This document shows positions 20,238 through 28,337 of a stretch of DNA of 34,066 nt, piece after piece. Made by a program: the position numbers and the translations under genes. The notes below the pieces were generated by a model. That model was not told the DNA's origin and did no database searches. It saw nothing but the letters and a program-made list of their open reading frames with translations. This DNA is from Actinomycetota bacterium (GTDB lineage: Bacteria > Actinomycetota > Actinomycetes > JACCUZ01), in assembly GCA_030841185.1 (NCBI GenBank), contig JAVEDB010000008.1, positions 1 to 34,066 on the forward strand. Reading direction: 5' to 3'. How positions within the stretch are numbered: position 1 is the stretch's first letter; each line of letters begins with the position of its first letter.

Positions 20238-20726
20238 TCAGCGCGCCCGGTCCGGACCTGTCGGGCCGGGTGCCCCCGGGTCGCGGGGGTCGCGCACGAC
20301 CTCACCCGGCACCGTGCGACCACCCCGGGGCGGGAGGGGACCGACCCGCCGGGACACCATCCGGCCGGCCCGCCGAGCGACGATGCCGGCCAGCATCCGG
20401 CGGGCCAGCGGCCGGGTCACCGGCAGGATGAAGAAGAAGCCGACGACGTCGGTGAGGAAGCCGGGCGTCAGGAGCAGGGTGCCGCCCACGAGGACCAGCG
20501 CCGCGTCGGAGAGCTCGCGGCTGGGGAGTCGGCCGGTCCCGACGGCATCACGCAGGGCGCGCCAGGCACGGCGGCCCTCCCGCTTCACCAGCCAGGCGCC
20601 GATCGCGCTCTCCACGAGCAGCAGCGCGATCGTCGGTAGCGCACCGATCTGCTGGCCGACCTGGACGATCACATAGATCTCCGCGATCGGCACGATCAGG
20701 AACGCGACGATCAACACGACGCCCAT
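20238..20726 (-). CDS. fxsA: FxsA family membrane protein
   Basis: IAEIYVIVQVGQQIGALPTIALLLVESAIGAWLVKREGRRAWRAL...ALVLVGGTLLLTPGFLTDVVGFFFILPVTRP. Confidence 0.93.
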   Translation of the reverse strand: MGVVLIVAFLIVPIAEIYVIVQVGQQIGALPTIALLLVESAIGAWLVKREGRRAWRALRDAVGTGRLPSRELSDAALVLVGGTLLLTPGFLTDVVGFFFILPVTRPLARRMLAGIVARRAGRMVSRRVGPLPPRGGRTVPGEVVRDPRDPGAPGPTGPDRAR

Positions 20727-20730
20727 GCGG

Positions 20731-21480
20731 TCACCTCCGTCCGCCGGCGATGCGGCGCAGCTGCCCCAGCCGGTGCGCCGCGCCCCACACCGTCACCCTC
20801 CAGAGTGCCTCGCGAACGATAGCCCCGCTCATCTTGCTGGTGCCGAACTCGCGTTCGACGAACTCGATCGGCACCTCGACGACGTGGAAACCGCGGTTGG
20901 CGGCTCGCCAGGCGAGGTCCACCTGGAAACAGTAGCCGTGGCTCGCCACGATCTCCGTCATGAGGGTCTCGAGGGTTTCCCGGCGGAACACCCGGAACCC
21001 CCCGGTGGCGTCGCGCAGGCCCAGACCCAGCGCCAGCCGCACGTAGGTGTTGCCGCCCCGGGACAGCAGCCGCCGCCGGGTCGGCCAGTTCACCACGCTG
21101 CCGCCGGGAACCCACCGCGAGCCGAGCACCAGGTCGGCGCTCTCCGACGCGGTCAACAGCAGAGGCAGCTGCTCGGGCTGGTGCGAGCCGTCGGCGTCCA
21201 TCTCGACCAGCGCGTCGTAGCCGCGGTCCAGCCCCCACCGGAAGCCGGCCAGGTACGCGGCGCCGAGGCCGAGCTTTTCGTCCCGGTGCAGCACCTGGAC
21301 CTGGGTGTCGCCCGCGGCGAGCCGGTCGGCGATCTCCCCCGTGCCGTCCGGGCTGCCGTCGTCCACGACGAGCACGTCGGCGTCCGGCACGGCCCGGCGG
21401 AGCCGGCCGAGAACCAGCTCCAGGTTCTCCCTCTCGTTGTACGTGGGCACCACCACGAGGACCCGGCGGGGCGTGCTCAC
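20731..21480 (-). CDS. ppm1: Polyprenol monophosphomannose synthase (DPM1/Ppm-type GT2)
   Basis: VVVPTYNERENLELVLGRLRRAVPDADVLVVDDGSPDGTGEIAD, EMDADGSHQPEQLP, GSRWVPGGSVVNWP. GTG start overlaps the lnt stop. Confidence 0.93.
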   Translation of the reverse strand: MSTPRRVLVVVPTYNERENLELVLGRLRRAVPDADVLVVDDGSPDGTGEIADRLAAGDTQVQVLHRDEKLGLGAAYLAGFRWGLDRGYDALVEMDADGSHQPEQLPLLLTASESADLVLGSRWVPGGSVVNWPTRRRLLSRGGNTYVRLALGLGLRDATGGFRVFRRETLETLMTEIVASHGYCFQVDLAWRAANRGFHVVEVPIEFVEREFGTSKMSGAIVREALWRVTVWGAAHRLGQLRRIAGGRR

Positions 21481-23048
21481 CGGCGTCCCGAGGCGCGGCG
21501 AGCCGCGACGAACGAGGCCGCGGCTGCGGCCAGCCCGGCGGCGGCCAGCAGCCACTCCGGCCAGGCACCCAGCCGGTCCGCGACGGTTCGGCCGTCGCGC
21601 AGGGGCACCGCCGAGACGAGCGAGACGGGCCGCAGCTCCCGGCTGCGGGCCAGCACCGTGCCGTCGGGCGCGATGATCGCGCTGATCCCGCTGGTGGCCG
21701 CCACCAGCACCGCCCGGCCGTGCTCGACGGCACGCAGCCGCGACATCGCCAACTGCTGGGCTGGCTGACCGGTGCCGTTGTACGTGGCGTTGTTGGTCTG
21801 GACGACCAGCAGCCGGGCTCCCCCGTCGACCACGTCGCGCACCAGCCCGTCGTACGCCACCTCGAAACAGATCACGTCCCCGACCCGGGCGGGGCCGACC
21901 TCGAGCACACCGGGGCGGGGCCCGGCCGCGAAGTCGCGGGGGATCTGGTCCAGCCGCCGGAACAGCCCGGCCAGCTCCGCCCGGAACGGGATGTACTCGC
22001 CGAACGGGACCGGGTGCCGCTTGACATAGCGCATGCCGGGACCGCTCACCGGCGACCAGACGATGCCGACGTTGCTCACGTGGTCGGGGCCTGGTCCGTC
22101 GACGAGCGAGCCGACCAGGACCGGAACGCCGGTCCGCCGCACCGTGGCATCGATCAGGCTGAACGCGCCGGCGTCCGTGAACGGGTCGATGTCGGACGCG
22201 TTCTCCGGCCAGATGATCAGGTCCGGGCGGGGGGTCCGGCCCGCATCGACGTCGTCGATGAGCTTGTTCGTCGCGGCGACGTGCTTGCGCAGCACCTCCT
22301 CGCGCTGGCCGAGGAAGTCCAGCCCCGGCCGGGCGACCCCACCCTGAACGAGCGCCGCCGTGGTCCGCGGGCCGTCGGTGGGCAGCGGGACGGCGAGCGC
22401 CGCCACGGGCACGGCGAGGGCCGCGAGCAGCGCCCCGACCGACCAGGCGCGTCGATGCCGGTGGACCACGGCGGCGGCGAGCAGGGTGCCGCTGGCGGCG
22501 GTCGCGAAGGTCACCAGCGATGCGCCACCGAGCGCGGCGTACGGCGTGAACGGTGAGGCGGTCTCGGCGAAGGCCAGCCGGCCCCAGGGGAACCCGCCGA
22601 ACGGCACCGTTGCCCGCGCGAGCTCCTGGCCGACCCACAGGCAGGCCGCCCAGAGCGGCCACAGCCGCTGCCGTCCCACGACGGAGATCAGGGCGCCCAT
22701 CGCGGCGTAGAAGGCCGCCTCGAGCAGTGCCAGCGCGACCCAGGCGTCACTCCCGATGATCCGCATCCAGGCGAGCAGCGGCAGGAACAGGGCGAGGCCG
22801 GCCACCAGACCCAGCAGTGCGGCCCGGCGCGGCCGCTGCCCCCGGCAGAGCAGGGTCAGCACCATGACGGCGGGCACCGCCAGGAACCACAGATCAAAGG
22901 GAGGGAATGCTGCGGTCGCGAGGACACCACTGCCGGCCGCCGCGAGGACCGACGGGAGCAACGGGCCGGATCGCACCGGTGCCGGACCGTGCTGCACCGG
23001 ATGGTTCTTCCCGCCGGGGGCACGCGCGTCTGTGGCTGCCGTGCTCAC
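21477..23048 (-). CDS. lnt: Apolipoprotein N-acyltransferase
   Basis: Multi-TM N-terminus, nitrilase-like domain with PDLIIWPENASDIDPF, YVKRHPVPFGEYIPFR, GDVICFEVAYDGLVRDVV. GTG 23048 preferred over the longer ORF. Confidence 0.93.
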   Translation of the reverse strand: MSTAATDARAPGGKNHPVQHGPAPVRSGPLLPSVLAAAGSGVLATAAFPPFDLWFLAVPAVMVLTLLCRGQRPRRAALLGLVAGLALFLPLLAWMRIIGSDAWVALALLEAAFYAAMGALISVVGRQRLWPLWAACLWVGQELARATVPFGGFPWGRLAFAETASPFTPYAALGGASLVTFATAASGTLLAAAVVHRHRRAWSVGALLAALAVPVAALAVPLPTDGPRTTAALVQGGVARPGLDFLGQREEVLRKHVAATNKLIDDVDAGRTPRPDLIIWPENASDIDPFTDAGAFSLIDATVRRTGVPVLVGSLVDGPGPDHVSNVGIVWSPVSGPGMRYVKRHPVPFGEYIPFRAELAGLFRRLDQIPRDFAAGPRPGVLEVGPARVGDVICFEVAYDGLVRDVVDGGARLLVVQTNNATYNGTGQPAQQLAMSRLRAVEHGRAVLVAATSGISAIIAPDGTVLARSRELRPVSLVSAVPLRDGRTVADRLGAWPEWLLAAAGLAAAAASFVAARRASGRR

Positions 23049-23148
23049 CGTCGCCTGTCCTCCCGGGACCTCTGTGGAACGCGACGGTACAACGGCCGGT
23101 CGGCGCGCACAGTGCCGACATCGTGATCGCGGTCGCGGGACCCGGGGA

Positions 23149-23241
23149 CGGGAAAGGGCCCACACCGCCCTTCGGACCGACTGGGTCCGGCCGGATGCCG
23201 GATCCCATGCCGTTGTCTACTGGGCGGTGGGGCCCTTCCCG
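23149..23241. other. Long imperfect inverted repeat enclosing an inner hairpin in non-coding DNA
   Basis: CGGGAAAGGGCCCACACCGCCC pairs with GGGCGGTGGGGCCCTTCCCG (minor bulges). Inside, CGGACC-N5-GGTCCG (23173-23189). Confidence 0.6.
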
Positions 23242-23444
23242 TGTCTCACCCCGGTGGTCATTCCGTCCCCGTCACGTTCTCCGCGTGCAACGGCGGCGAT
23301 CGGACCTGGCACCCTGGACGGCGCTTGCGCATTGCGTCGTCCCGTGGCCCGAAGCCGGCGGTTCTGGCGGAGGAAAAACCACTGCGGTGTCCTGGTGGAC
23401 CCCTGAACCTTGGCCGTGAAGACGCCTCCTGTCAACCGGCCGTT

Positions 23445-23474
23445 CACCTGCAGAAACGTGCAAACATGCAGGTG
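23445..23474. other. Inverted repeat CACCTGCA-N14-TGCAGGTG
   Basis: Perfect 8-bp arms in the lnt-kal intergenic region. Confidence 0.55.
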
Positions 23475-23524
23475 GACCGTGTCCTAGTGGATCACCGGTT
23501 TCCCAAGTAATTTCAACGGTTTTC

Positions 23525-23545
23525 GGCGTGTCGGATCGACACGCC
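23525..23545. terminator. Hairpin, probable second terminator downstream of kal
   Basis: GGCGTGTCG-GAT-CGACACGCC, perfect 9-bp stem. Confidence 0.5.
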
Positions 23546-23561
23546 AGTCGCCCTCATCCAT

Positions 23562-23585
23562 TCGGACTATGAGCGCTTAGTCCGA
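23562..23585 (-). terminator. Hairpin immediately downstream of the kal stop
   Basis: TCGGACTA-N8-TAGTCCGA, perfect 8-bp stem 15 bp after the kal stop. Confidence 0.6.
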
Positions 23586-23599
23586 GTGGTTGATGTGGC

Positions 23600-23980
23600 T
23601 CATGGCACGACCACAGTGCCGCGCGCGGTCACCACGACAAGAGGTGGCTCGAGCATCTCGGCAGCCGAGACGGACACGTCGGGGCGGCCCCGGGCGACAA
23701 CCCTCGCCGTGAAGTCGAGCTCTCGACTACGGGTCCCCATCCGCGCGACGGTTGCCGTCACCTCGAGGACGTCACCGCCTTGCACCGGGGCGAGGAACTG
23801 GACGTCGCTGTACGCCGCGAACAGACCCTCGTCGGCATCCGTGCGGATGCACACCTCGGTCGCCACGTCGCCGAACAGCGCCAGCACGTACGCGCCGTCG
23901 ACGAGATTGCCGGCGTAGTGCGCGGCGGAATGGGCGACGTAGCGTCGGTGGGTCACGACCAGTCCCGGGTCGGCGGTCAT
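23600..23980 (-). CDS. kal: 3-aminobutyryl-CoA ammonia-lyase (hotdog fold)
   Basis: RRYVAHSAAHYAGNLVDGAYVLALFGDVATEVCIRTDADEGLFAAYSDVQFLAPVQGGDVLEV, adjacent to lysine 5,6-aminomutase genes. Confidence 0.88.
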   Translation of the reverse strand: MTADPGLVVTHRRYVAHSAAHYAGNLVDGAYVLALFGDVATEVCIRTDADEGLFAAYSDVQFLAPVQGGDVLEVTATVARMGTRSRELDFTARVVARGRPDVSVSAAEMLEPPLVVVTARGTVVVP

Positions 23981-24723
23981 GCGGTCCTCCTCTCGGCCAG
24001 GGCGTGCACCAGGTAGCTCGCGACCTCGCCGGGGGTGGTTCCCCGACCGAAGATCCGATCGACGCCGAGCTCCTTGGTGGCCGCCGGGTCGAACCGGGGT
24101 CCCCCCACCACGAGCAGGGGGGTGCGTCCCGCTGGATAGGCCTCCCGGAACGCCGCGGACATCTCCTTGGCGTTGGTGAGGTGGGCGTCGCGCTGAGTCA
24201 CGACCTGGGAGACCAGGACGGCGTCGGCCTTCTCGGCGCGGGCCCGAGCGACGAGCTCCGGGACGAGCACCTGCGCGCCGAGGTTGACCACCTTGACCTC
24301 GCGGTAGTACTCCAGACCCTTCTCCCCCGCGAAGCCCTTGATGTTGAGGATCGCGTCGATGCCCACCGTGTGCGCGTCGGTGCCGATGCAGGCACCGAGG
24401 ACGACGAGCTTGCGCCGCAGCTGGCGTTTGATCGCGGAGTTCACGTCCTTCGCGCTGAGCAACGGGAACTCCCGCTCGACGACCCGGACCGCGCTCAGGT
24501 CGACGAGATGGTTGACGCGCCCGTAGACGACGAAGAACGAGAAGTCCGGACCCATCGCCTTGGCGTGCACGACCATCGCGGGATCCATCCCCATCTTGGT
24601 GGCCAGCTGCAGGGCCGCGCCCTCGGCTCGCTTGTCGTGCGGGATCGGCAACGTGAACGACATCTGCACCATGCCGTCGCCCGTCGTGTCGCCGTAGGGA
24701 CGGATCATCCTCTTCTCGCTCAT
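23977..24723 (-). CDS. kamE: Lysine 5,6-aminomutase beta subunit (B12-binding)
   Basis: IRPYGDTTGDGMVQMSFTLP, VVLGACIGTDAHTVGIDAILNIKGFAGEKGLEYY (B12-binding DxHxxG-like), VGGPRFDPAATKELGVDRIFGRGTTPGEVASYLV. Confidence 0.95.
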   Translation of the reverse strand: MSEKRMIRPYGDTTGDGMVQMSFTLPIPHDKRAEGAALQLATKMGMDPAMVVHAKAMGPDFSFFVVYGRVNHLVDLSAVRVVEREFPLLSAKDVNSAIKRQLRRKLVVLGACIGTDAHTVGIDAILNIKGFAGEKGLEYYREVKVVNLGAQVLVPELVARARAEKADAVLVSQVVTQRDAHLTNAKEMSAAFREAYPAGRTPLLVVGGPRFDPAATKELGVDRIFGRGTTPGEVASYLVHALAERRTA

Positions 24724-26309
24724 CGGGCCGGCTCCTCGAGCAGGTCGGTCGCCGGGTTGAAGTACGCCGGTGCGTGGGGCACCACCCCGTCGTACCCCTT
24801 GCCCTTGTCGGCTGGACGCTTCATCAGCCCGAAGGTCCCGTCGCCGATCGCCGACAGCAGCGCCGCGTCGCCGGGCTCGTCGACGATGCGCTCGAGCAGC
24901 TGCACCGCCTCGGCGAGCACCTGGTTGGCGCGCCGGTTGATGAACCCGTCCGGCGCGGGCCGGAAGTCCTCGTGCAGGTTCCCGGCGGCCTCCATGACGT
25001 AGCGCACGTTCTGCAGTGCGAGGTCGCGGTCGGACAGGAACGGCGTCACGACGGCCTCGGTCATCATGCCGACGAGCAGGATGCCCTGACCGGTCATCGC
25101 GCCCACCAGGTTGAAGAAGCCGTCGAGCAGGTAACCGCGGAAGACGTCGCCGGTCATGTGCTTGGTCGGCGGCATCCACTTGAGCGGCGCCTTCGGGAAC
25201 AGCTGTCTCGCGAGCAGCGCATGGGCGAGCTCGAGCCGGAATGAGTCGGGGATCTCCGGGTTGATCTCGAAGGCGTGCCCCAGGCCGAGCTGCCAGTCCT
25301 CGAGCCCCGCTTCCTTCGCGAAGTACTCGTTCAGCAACTGGCTCACGGTGACGGTGTGCGCCTCATCGACCGCGTCGGCGGTCGTGAGGTAGTTGTCCTC
25401 GCCGGTGTTGATGATGATGCCGGCGCGCGCGTGGATCTGGCGCGAGAAGCGCTGGTCCACGAAGGTGCGCACCGGGTTGATGTCGCGGAAGAGGATCCCG
25501 TACATCGAGTCGTTGAGCATCATGTCGAGACGCTCGAGCCCGGCAAGCGTAGCGATCTCGGGCATGCACAGCCCGGAGGCGTAGTTGGTGAGCCGGACGT
25601 AGCGACCCAGCTCCTTCGACACGTCGTCGAGCGCCGCCCTCATCAGGCGGAAGTTCTCCTGCGTCGCGTACGTGCCGGCATAGCCTTCCCGCGTCGCGCC
25701 CTCAGGCACGTAGTCGAGCAGCGACTGCCCGGTGGAGCGGATCACCGCGATCACGTCGGCGCCTTCCCGGGCGGCGGCCTGCGCCTGCGGGATGTCCTCG
25801 TAGATGTCTCCGGTTGCGACGATCAAGTAGATCCAGGGCGTGCGCGGGGCGTCGCCGATCCGGCGCACCAGCCGCTCGCGTTCCACCCGGCGCCGGTCGA
25901 TGCGGCGGATGCCGGCCCCCACCTGGCGGGCGGCCGCTGACCGGGCCCGCGTTGCGGCGCGCCCTTCGGGGAGCCCGAACGCCACTCCCCCGGTCGAGGC
26001 CTTCTGCGCCAGCTCGGTCAGGTCGGCGTGGTCGCCGCGGAGCAGCGCGTCCCAGACGGGCAGCGCCACTCCGTGCTCGAGACCGACGTCGGCCCGCACC
26101 GCGTCCACCAGCCGGTTGACCCACGGGATGCCGTCGGGATCGGCTCCCGTCACCCCGGCCAGCCGCAGCACCGCGCGTTCCACGGAGACCGTGGTGTTGC
26201 TCCGCGCGAGGTCCACGATGGGCCGGCCCGCGCGCCGCGCCAGGCCGCGCGCGCGTCGCACGACCGCAGGGTCGAGCGTCAGCTTCGCAGCGGGCCGGGC
26301 GCGGGTCAC
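24720..26309 (-). CDS. kamD: Lysine 5,6-aminomutase alpha subunit
   Basis: LARSNTTVSVERAVLRLAG, YLIVATGDIYEDIPQAQAAAREGADVIAVIRSTGQSLLDYVPEGATREGYAGTYATQENFRLMR. GTG 26309 preferred. Confidence 0.95.
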   Translation of the reverse strand: MTRARPAAKLTLDPAVVRRARGLARRAGRPIVDLARSNTTVSVERAVLRLAGVTGADPDGIPWVNRLVDAVRADVGLEHGVALPVWDALLRGDHADLTELAQKASTGGVAFGLPEGRAATRARSAAARQVGAGIRRIDRRRVERERLVRRIGDAPRTPWIYLIVATGDIYEDIPQAQAAAREGADVIAVIRSTGQSLLDYVPEGATREGYAGTYATQENFRLMRAALDDVSKELGRYVRLTNYASGLCMPEIATLAGLERLDMMLNDSMYGILFRDINPVRTFVDQRFSRQIHARAGIIINTGEDNYLTTADAVDEAHTVTVSQLLNEYFAKEAGLEDWQLGLGHAFEINPEIPDSFRLELAHALLARQLFPKAPLKWMPPTKHMTGDVFRGYLLDGFFNLVGAMTGQGILLVGMMTEAVVTPFLSDRDLALQNVRYVMEAAGNLHEDFRPAPDGFINRRANQVLAEAVQLLERIVDEPGDAALLSAIGDGTFGLMKRPADKGKGYDGVVPHAPAYFNPATDLLEEPAR

Positions 26310-26455
26310 TGGCGTCCTCTCTCCGGGGGCGGGTAGACCGTCTCGCCCCGTACGACGGTGCGCGGGCGGGCCGGGAGCGCTGCTCCCTCGGTCAGACCTG
26401 GCAGGCCGTTCGCGGCATGGTCCCACATGGCGAGTGTCGCGCCGGCCGGAGCCGA
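26306..26455 (-). pseudogene. 3' remnant of a second amidohydrolase gene
   Basis: SAPAGATLAMWDHAANGLPGLTEGAALPARPRTVVRGETVYPPPERGRQ* aligns with the C-terminus of the 28338-29867 amidohydrolase (ATFAVWDVTGPGLPDLDVGQPLPACRQTVVRGRTVAGSSG*). Its stop overlaps the kamD GTG start. Confidence 0.75.
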
Positions 26456-27310
26456 CTACTCCGTGCGGGCGAAACGGGCCACCGCCGCGGTCAGCAGCAG
26501 GAGGCAGGCCAGAACGACCACCAGTACCTGCAGCCCGAGCGACACGCGGTAGTCACCCCAGTGGATGCCGGGATCGAACGCGGCCAGGGTCGCCGCGTCC
26601 GTGTCCAGCCGGGCGAACACGACCGACCGCATCGGCTCCACGGCGTAGGTCATCGGGTTCACGTGGGTCAGCACCGTGAGCCACCCCGGCAGTCCGGACA
26701 GCGGGAACAGCGCGCCGGAGAGGAACATCAGCGGAGTGATGATCAACTGGACCATGGGCATGGCCGCCTGGATCGTCTTGACCCGCGATGCCAGCAGCAG
26801 GCCGAGCGCGGTGATCATGAACGCCATCAGGAACAGCAGCCCCACCAGCTCGAGGAGCATCACCACGTCGTAGGGGACGCCGACGGTTCCCGCGAGCGCC
26901 AGCAGGACCAGGCTCTGCAGGGTGGCGACCGTCGCGCCGCCGACGCACTTGCCGGTCAGGATCGCCGCCGTGCTGACCGGGGCCACCAGCATCTCGCGCA
27001 GAAACCCGAACTCGCGGTCCCACACCATCGAGATCCCCGCGAACGCAGCCGTGAACAGCACCGAGGTCGCGAGCACCCCGGGGAACAAGAACGTCTTGAA
27101 GTCGACCGAGCCGGTCCCCGCCTGAACGATCGAGGACAGCCCGCCGCCGAGCACGAACAGGAACAGCACCGGCTGCACGAGCGAGGACACCACCCGGGCG
27201 CGGTCCCGGGAGAACCGGATCATCTCGCGCTGCCATACCACCGAGGCCGCGCGCAGCTCGTGCCGTAGGCCGCCGGCCGGGATCCTGACCGCTGCGACTT
27301 CGGTGGTCAT
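26456..27310 (-). CDS. ABC-2 type transporter permease (DrrB-like)
   Basis: MIRFSRDRARVVSSLVQPVLFLFVLGGGL, FLFPGVLATSVLFTAAFAGISMVWDREFGFLREMLVAPVS, ITPLMFLSGALFPLSGLPGWL. Confidence 0.93.
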   Translation of the reverse strand: MTTEVAAVRIPAGGLRHELRAASVVWQREMIRFSRDRARVVSSLVQPVLFLFVLGGGLSSIVQAGTGSVDFKTFLFPGVLATSVLFTAAFAGISMVWDREFGFLREMLVAPVSTAAILTGKCVGGATVATLQSLVLLALAGTVGVPYDVVMLLELVGLLFLMAFMITALGLLLASRVKTIQAAMPMVQLIITPLMFLSGALFPLSGLPGWLTVLTHVNPMTYAVEPMRSVVFARLDTDAATLAAFDPGIHWGDYRVSLGLQVLVVVLACLLLLTAAVARFARTE

Positions 27311-27314
27311 CGCG

Positions 27315-28295
27315 TCACCGTCCTCTCGCCATGATCGCGAACGGGTTGCCGCCGCCCCGCTCCGCGTCGCGGATGGTCGTGCCCGTGTGGGCAAGGAACA
27401 CGTCGTCGAGGCTGGGCCGGGTCACGCTGACCGAGTGGATCGGCACGTCCAGCCGGGCGAACAGCTGCGGCACGAACGCGGCACCGTCGGTCACGGCGAA
27501 GCTCACCGCTCCCTCATGCACAGCCGCCTCGATCTCGAACTGCTCGCGCAGCGACGCGATCGCCGCCCCGTCGTCGTCGGTCGTGATGACGACCCGATCC
27601 TTCCCGATGGCCCGCTTGAGCGCCTCGGGGGTGTCCAGCGCGACGATGCGCCCCTCGTTCATGATGGCGATCCGGTCGCAGTTCTCGGCCTCGTCCATGT
27701 AGTGCGTGGTGACGAAGACAGTGATGTCCTCGCGGCGGTGCAGCTCTCGGATGTACTCCCAGATGGACGCCCTGGTCTGCGGGTCCAGCCCGATCGTCGG
27801 CTCGTCCAGGAACAGCACCTGGGGAGAGTGCAGCAGCCCGCGGGCGATCTCGAGCCGGCGCCGCATGCCGCCGGAGTAGGTCTGCACGGCGTCGCGACGC
27901 CGGTCCCACAGACCCACCATCTGCAGCACCTCCTCGCGACGGGCTGCGGCCGTCGAGCGGTCCACGCCGTACAGCTCGCCGTGGAACCGGAGGTTCTGCT
28001 CACCGGTGAGGTAGGCGTCCAGGGTCGGTTCCTGGAAGACCAGGCCGATCCGGCGCCGGACCGCGTCGCGGTCGCGGGCGACGTCGAAGCCGGCCACCTG
28101 CGCCGTGCCCTCGGTCGCCTCGACCAGCGTGCACAGGATCTTGATGGTGGTGGACTTCCCCGCGCCGTTGGGGCCGAGGAAGCCGAACGTCTCGCCCGGC
28201 ACCACGTCCAGGTCGATGCCGCGGACAGCCTCGACCTCCTTGTAGCGCTTGACGAGGCCCCGCACCCGCACGGCGGCCGCCACCTGCTCGCCCAC
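27315..28295 (-). CDS. ABC transporter ATP-binding protein (DrrA-like)
   Basis: FLGPNGAGKSTTIKILCTLVEATEGTAQVAGFDV, TYSGGMRRRLEIARGLLHSPQVLFLDEPTIGLDPQTR. Confidence 0.95.
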   Translation of the reverse strand: MGEQVAAAVRVRGLVKRYKEVEAVRGIDLDVVPGETFGFLGPNGAGKSTTIKILCTLVEATEGTAQVAGFDVARDRDAVRRRIGLVFQEPTLDAYLTGEQNLRFHGELYGVDRSTAAARREEVLQMVGLWDRRRDAVQTYSGGMRRRLEIARGLLHSPQVLFLDEPTIGLDPQTRASIWEYIRELHRREDITVFVTTHYMDEAENCDRIAIMNEGRIVALDTPEALKRAIGKDRVVITTDDDGAAIASLREQFEIEAAVHEGAVSFAVTDGAAFVPQLFARLDVPIHSVSVTRPSLDDVFLAHTGTTIRDAERGGGNPFAIMARGR

Positions 28296-28337
28296 TCCGG
28301 ATCCCTTCTCCCACCTTGAGGCCGACAGGTTTCGACG

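Noticed and set aside
22756-23510. Short ORFs in both strands of the lnt upstream gap
   Set aside because: Arg/Pro/Ser-rich, no RBS or motif, mutually overlapping; treated as non-coding.
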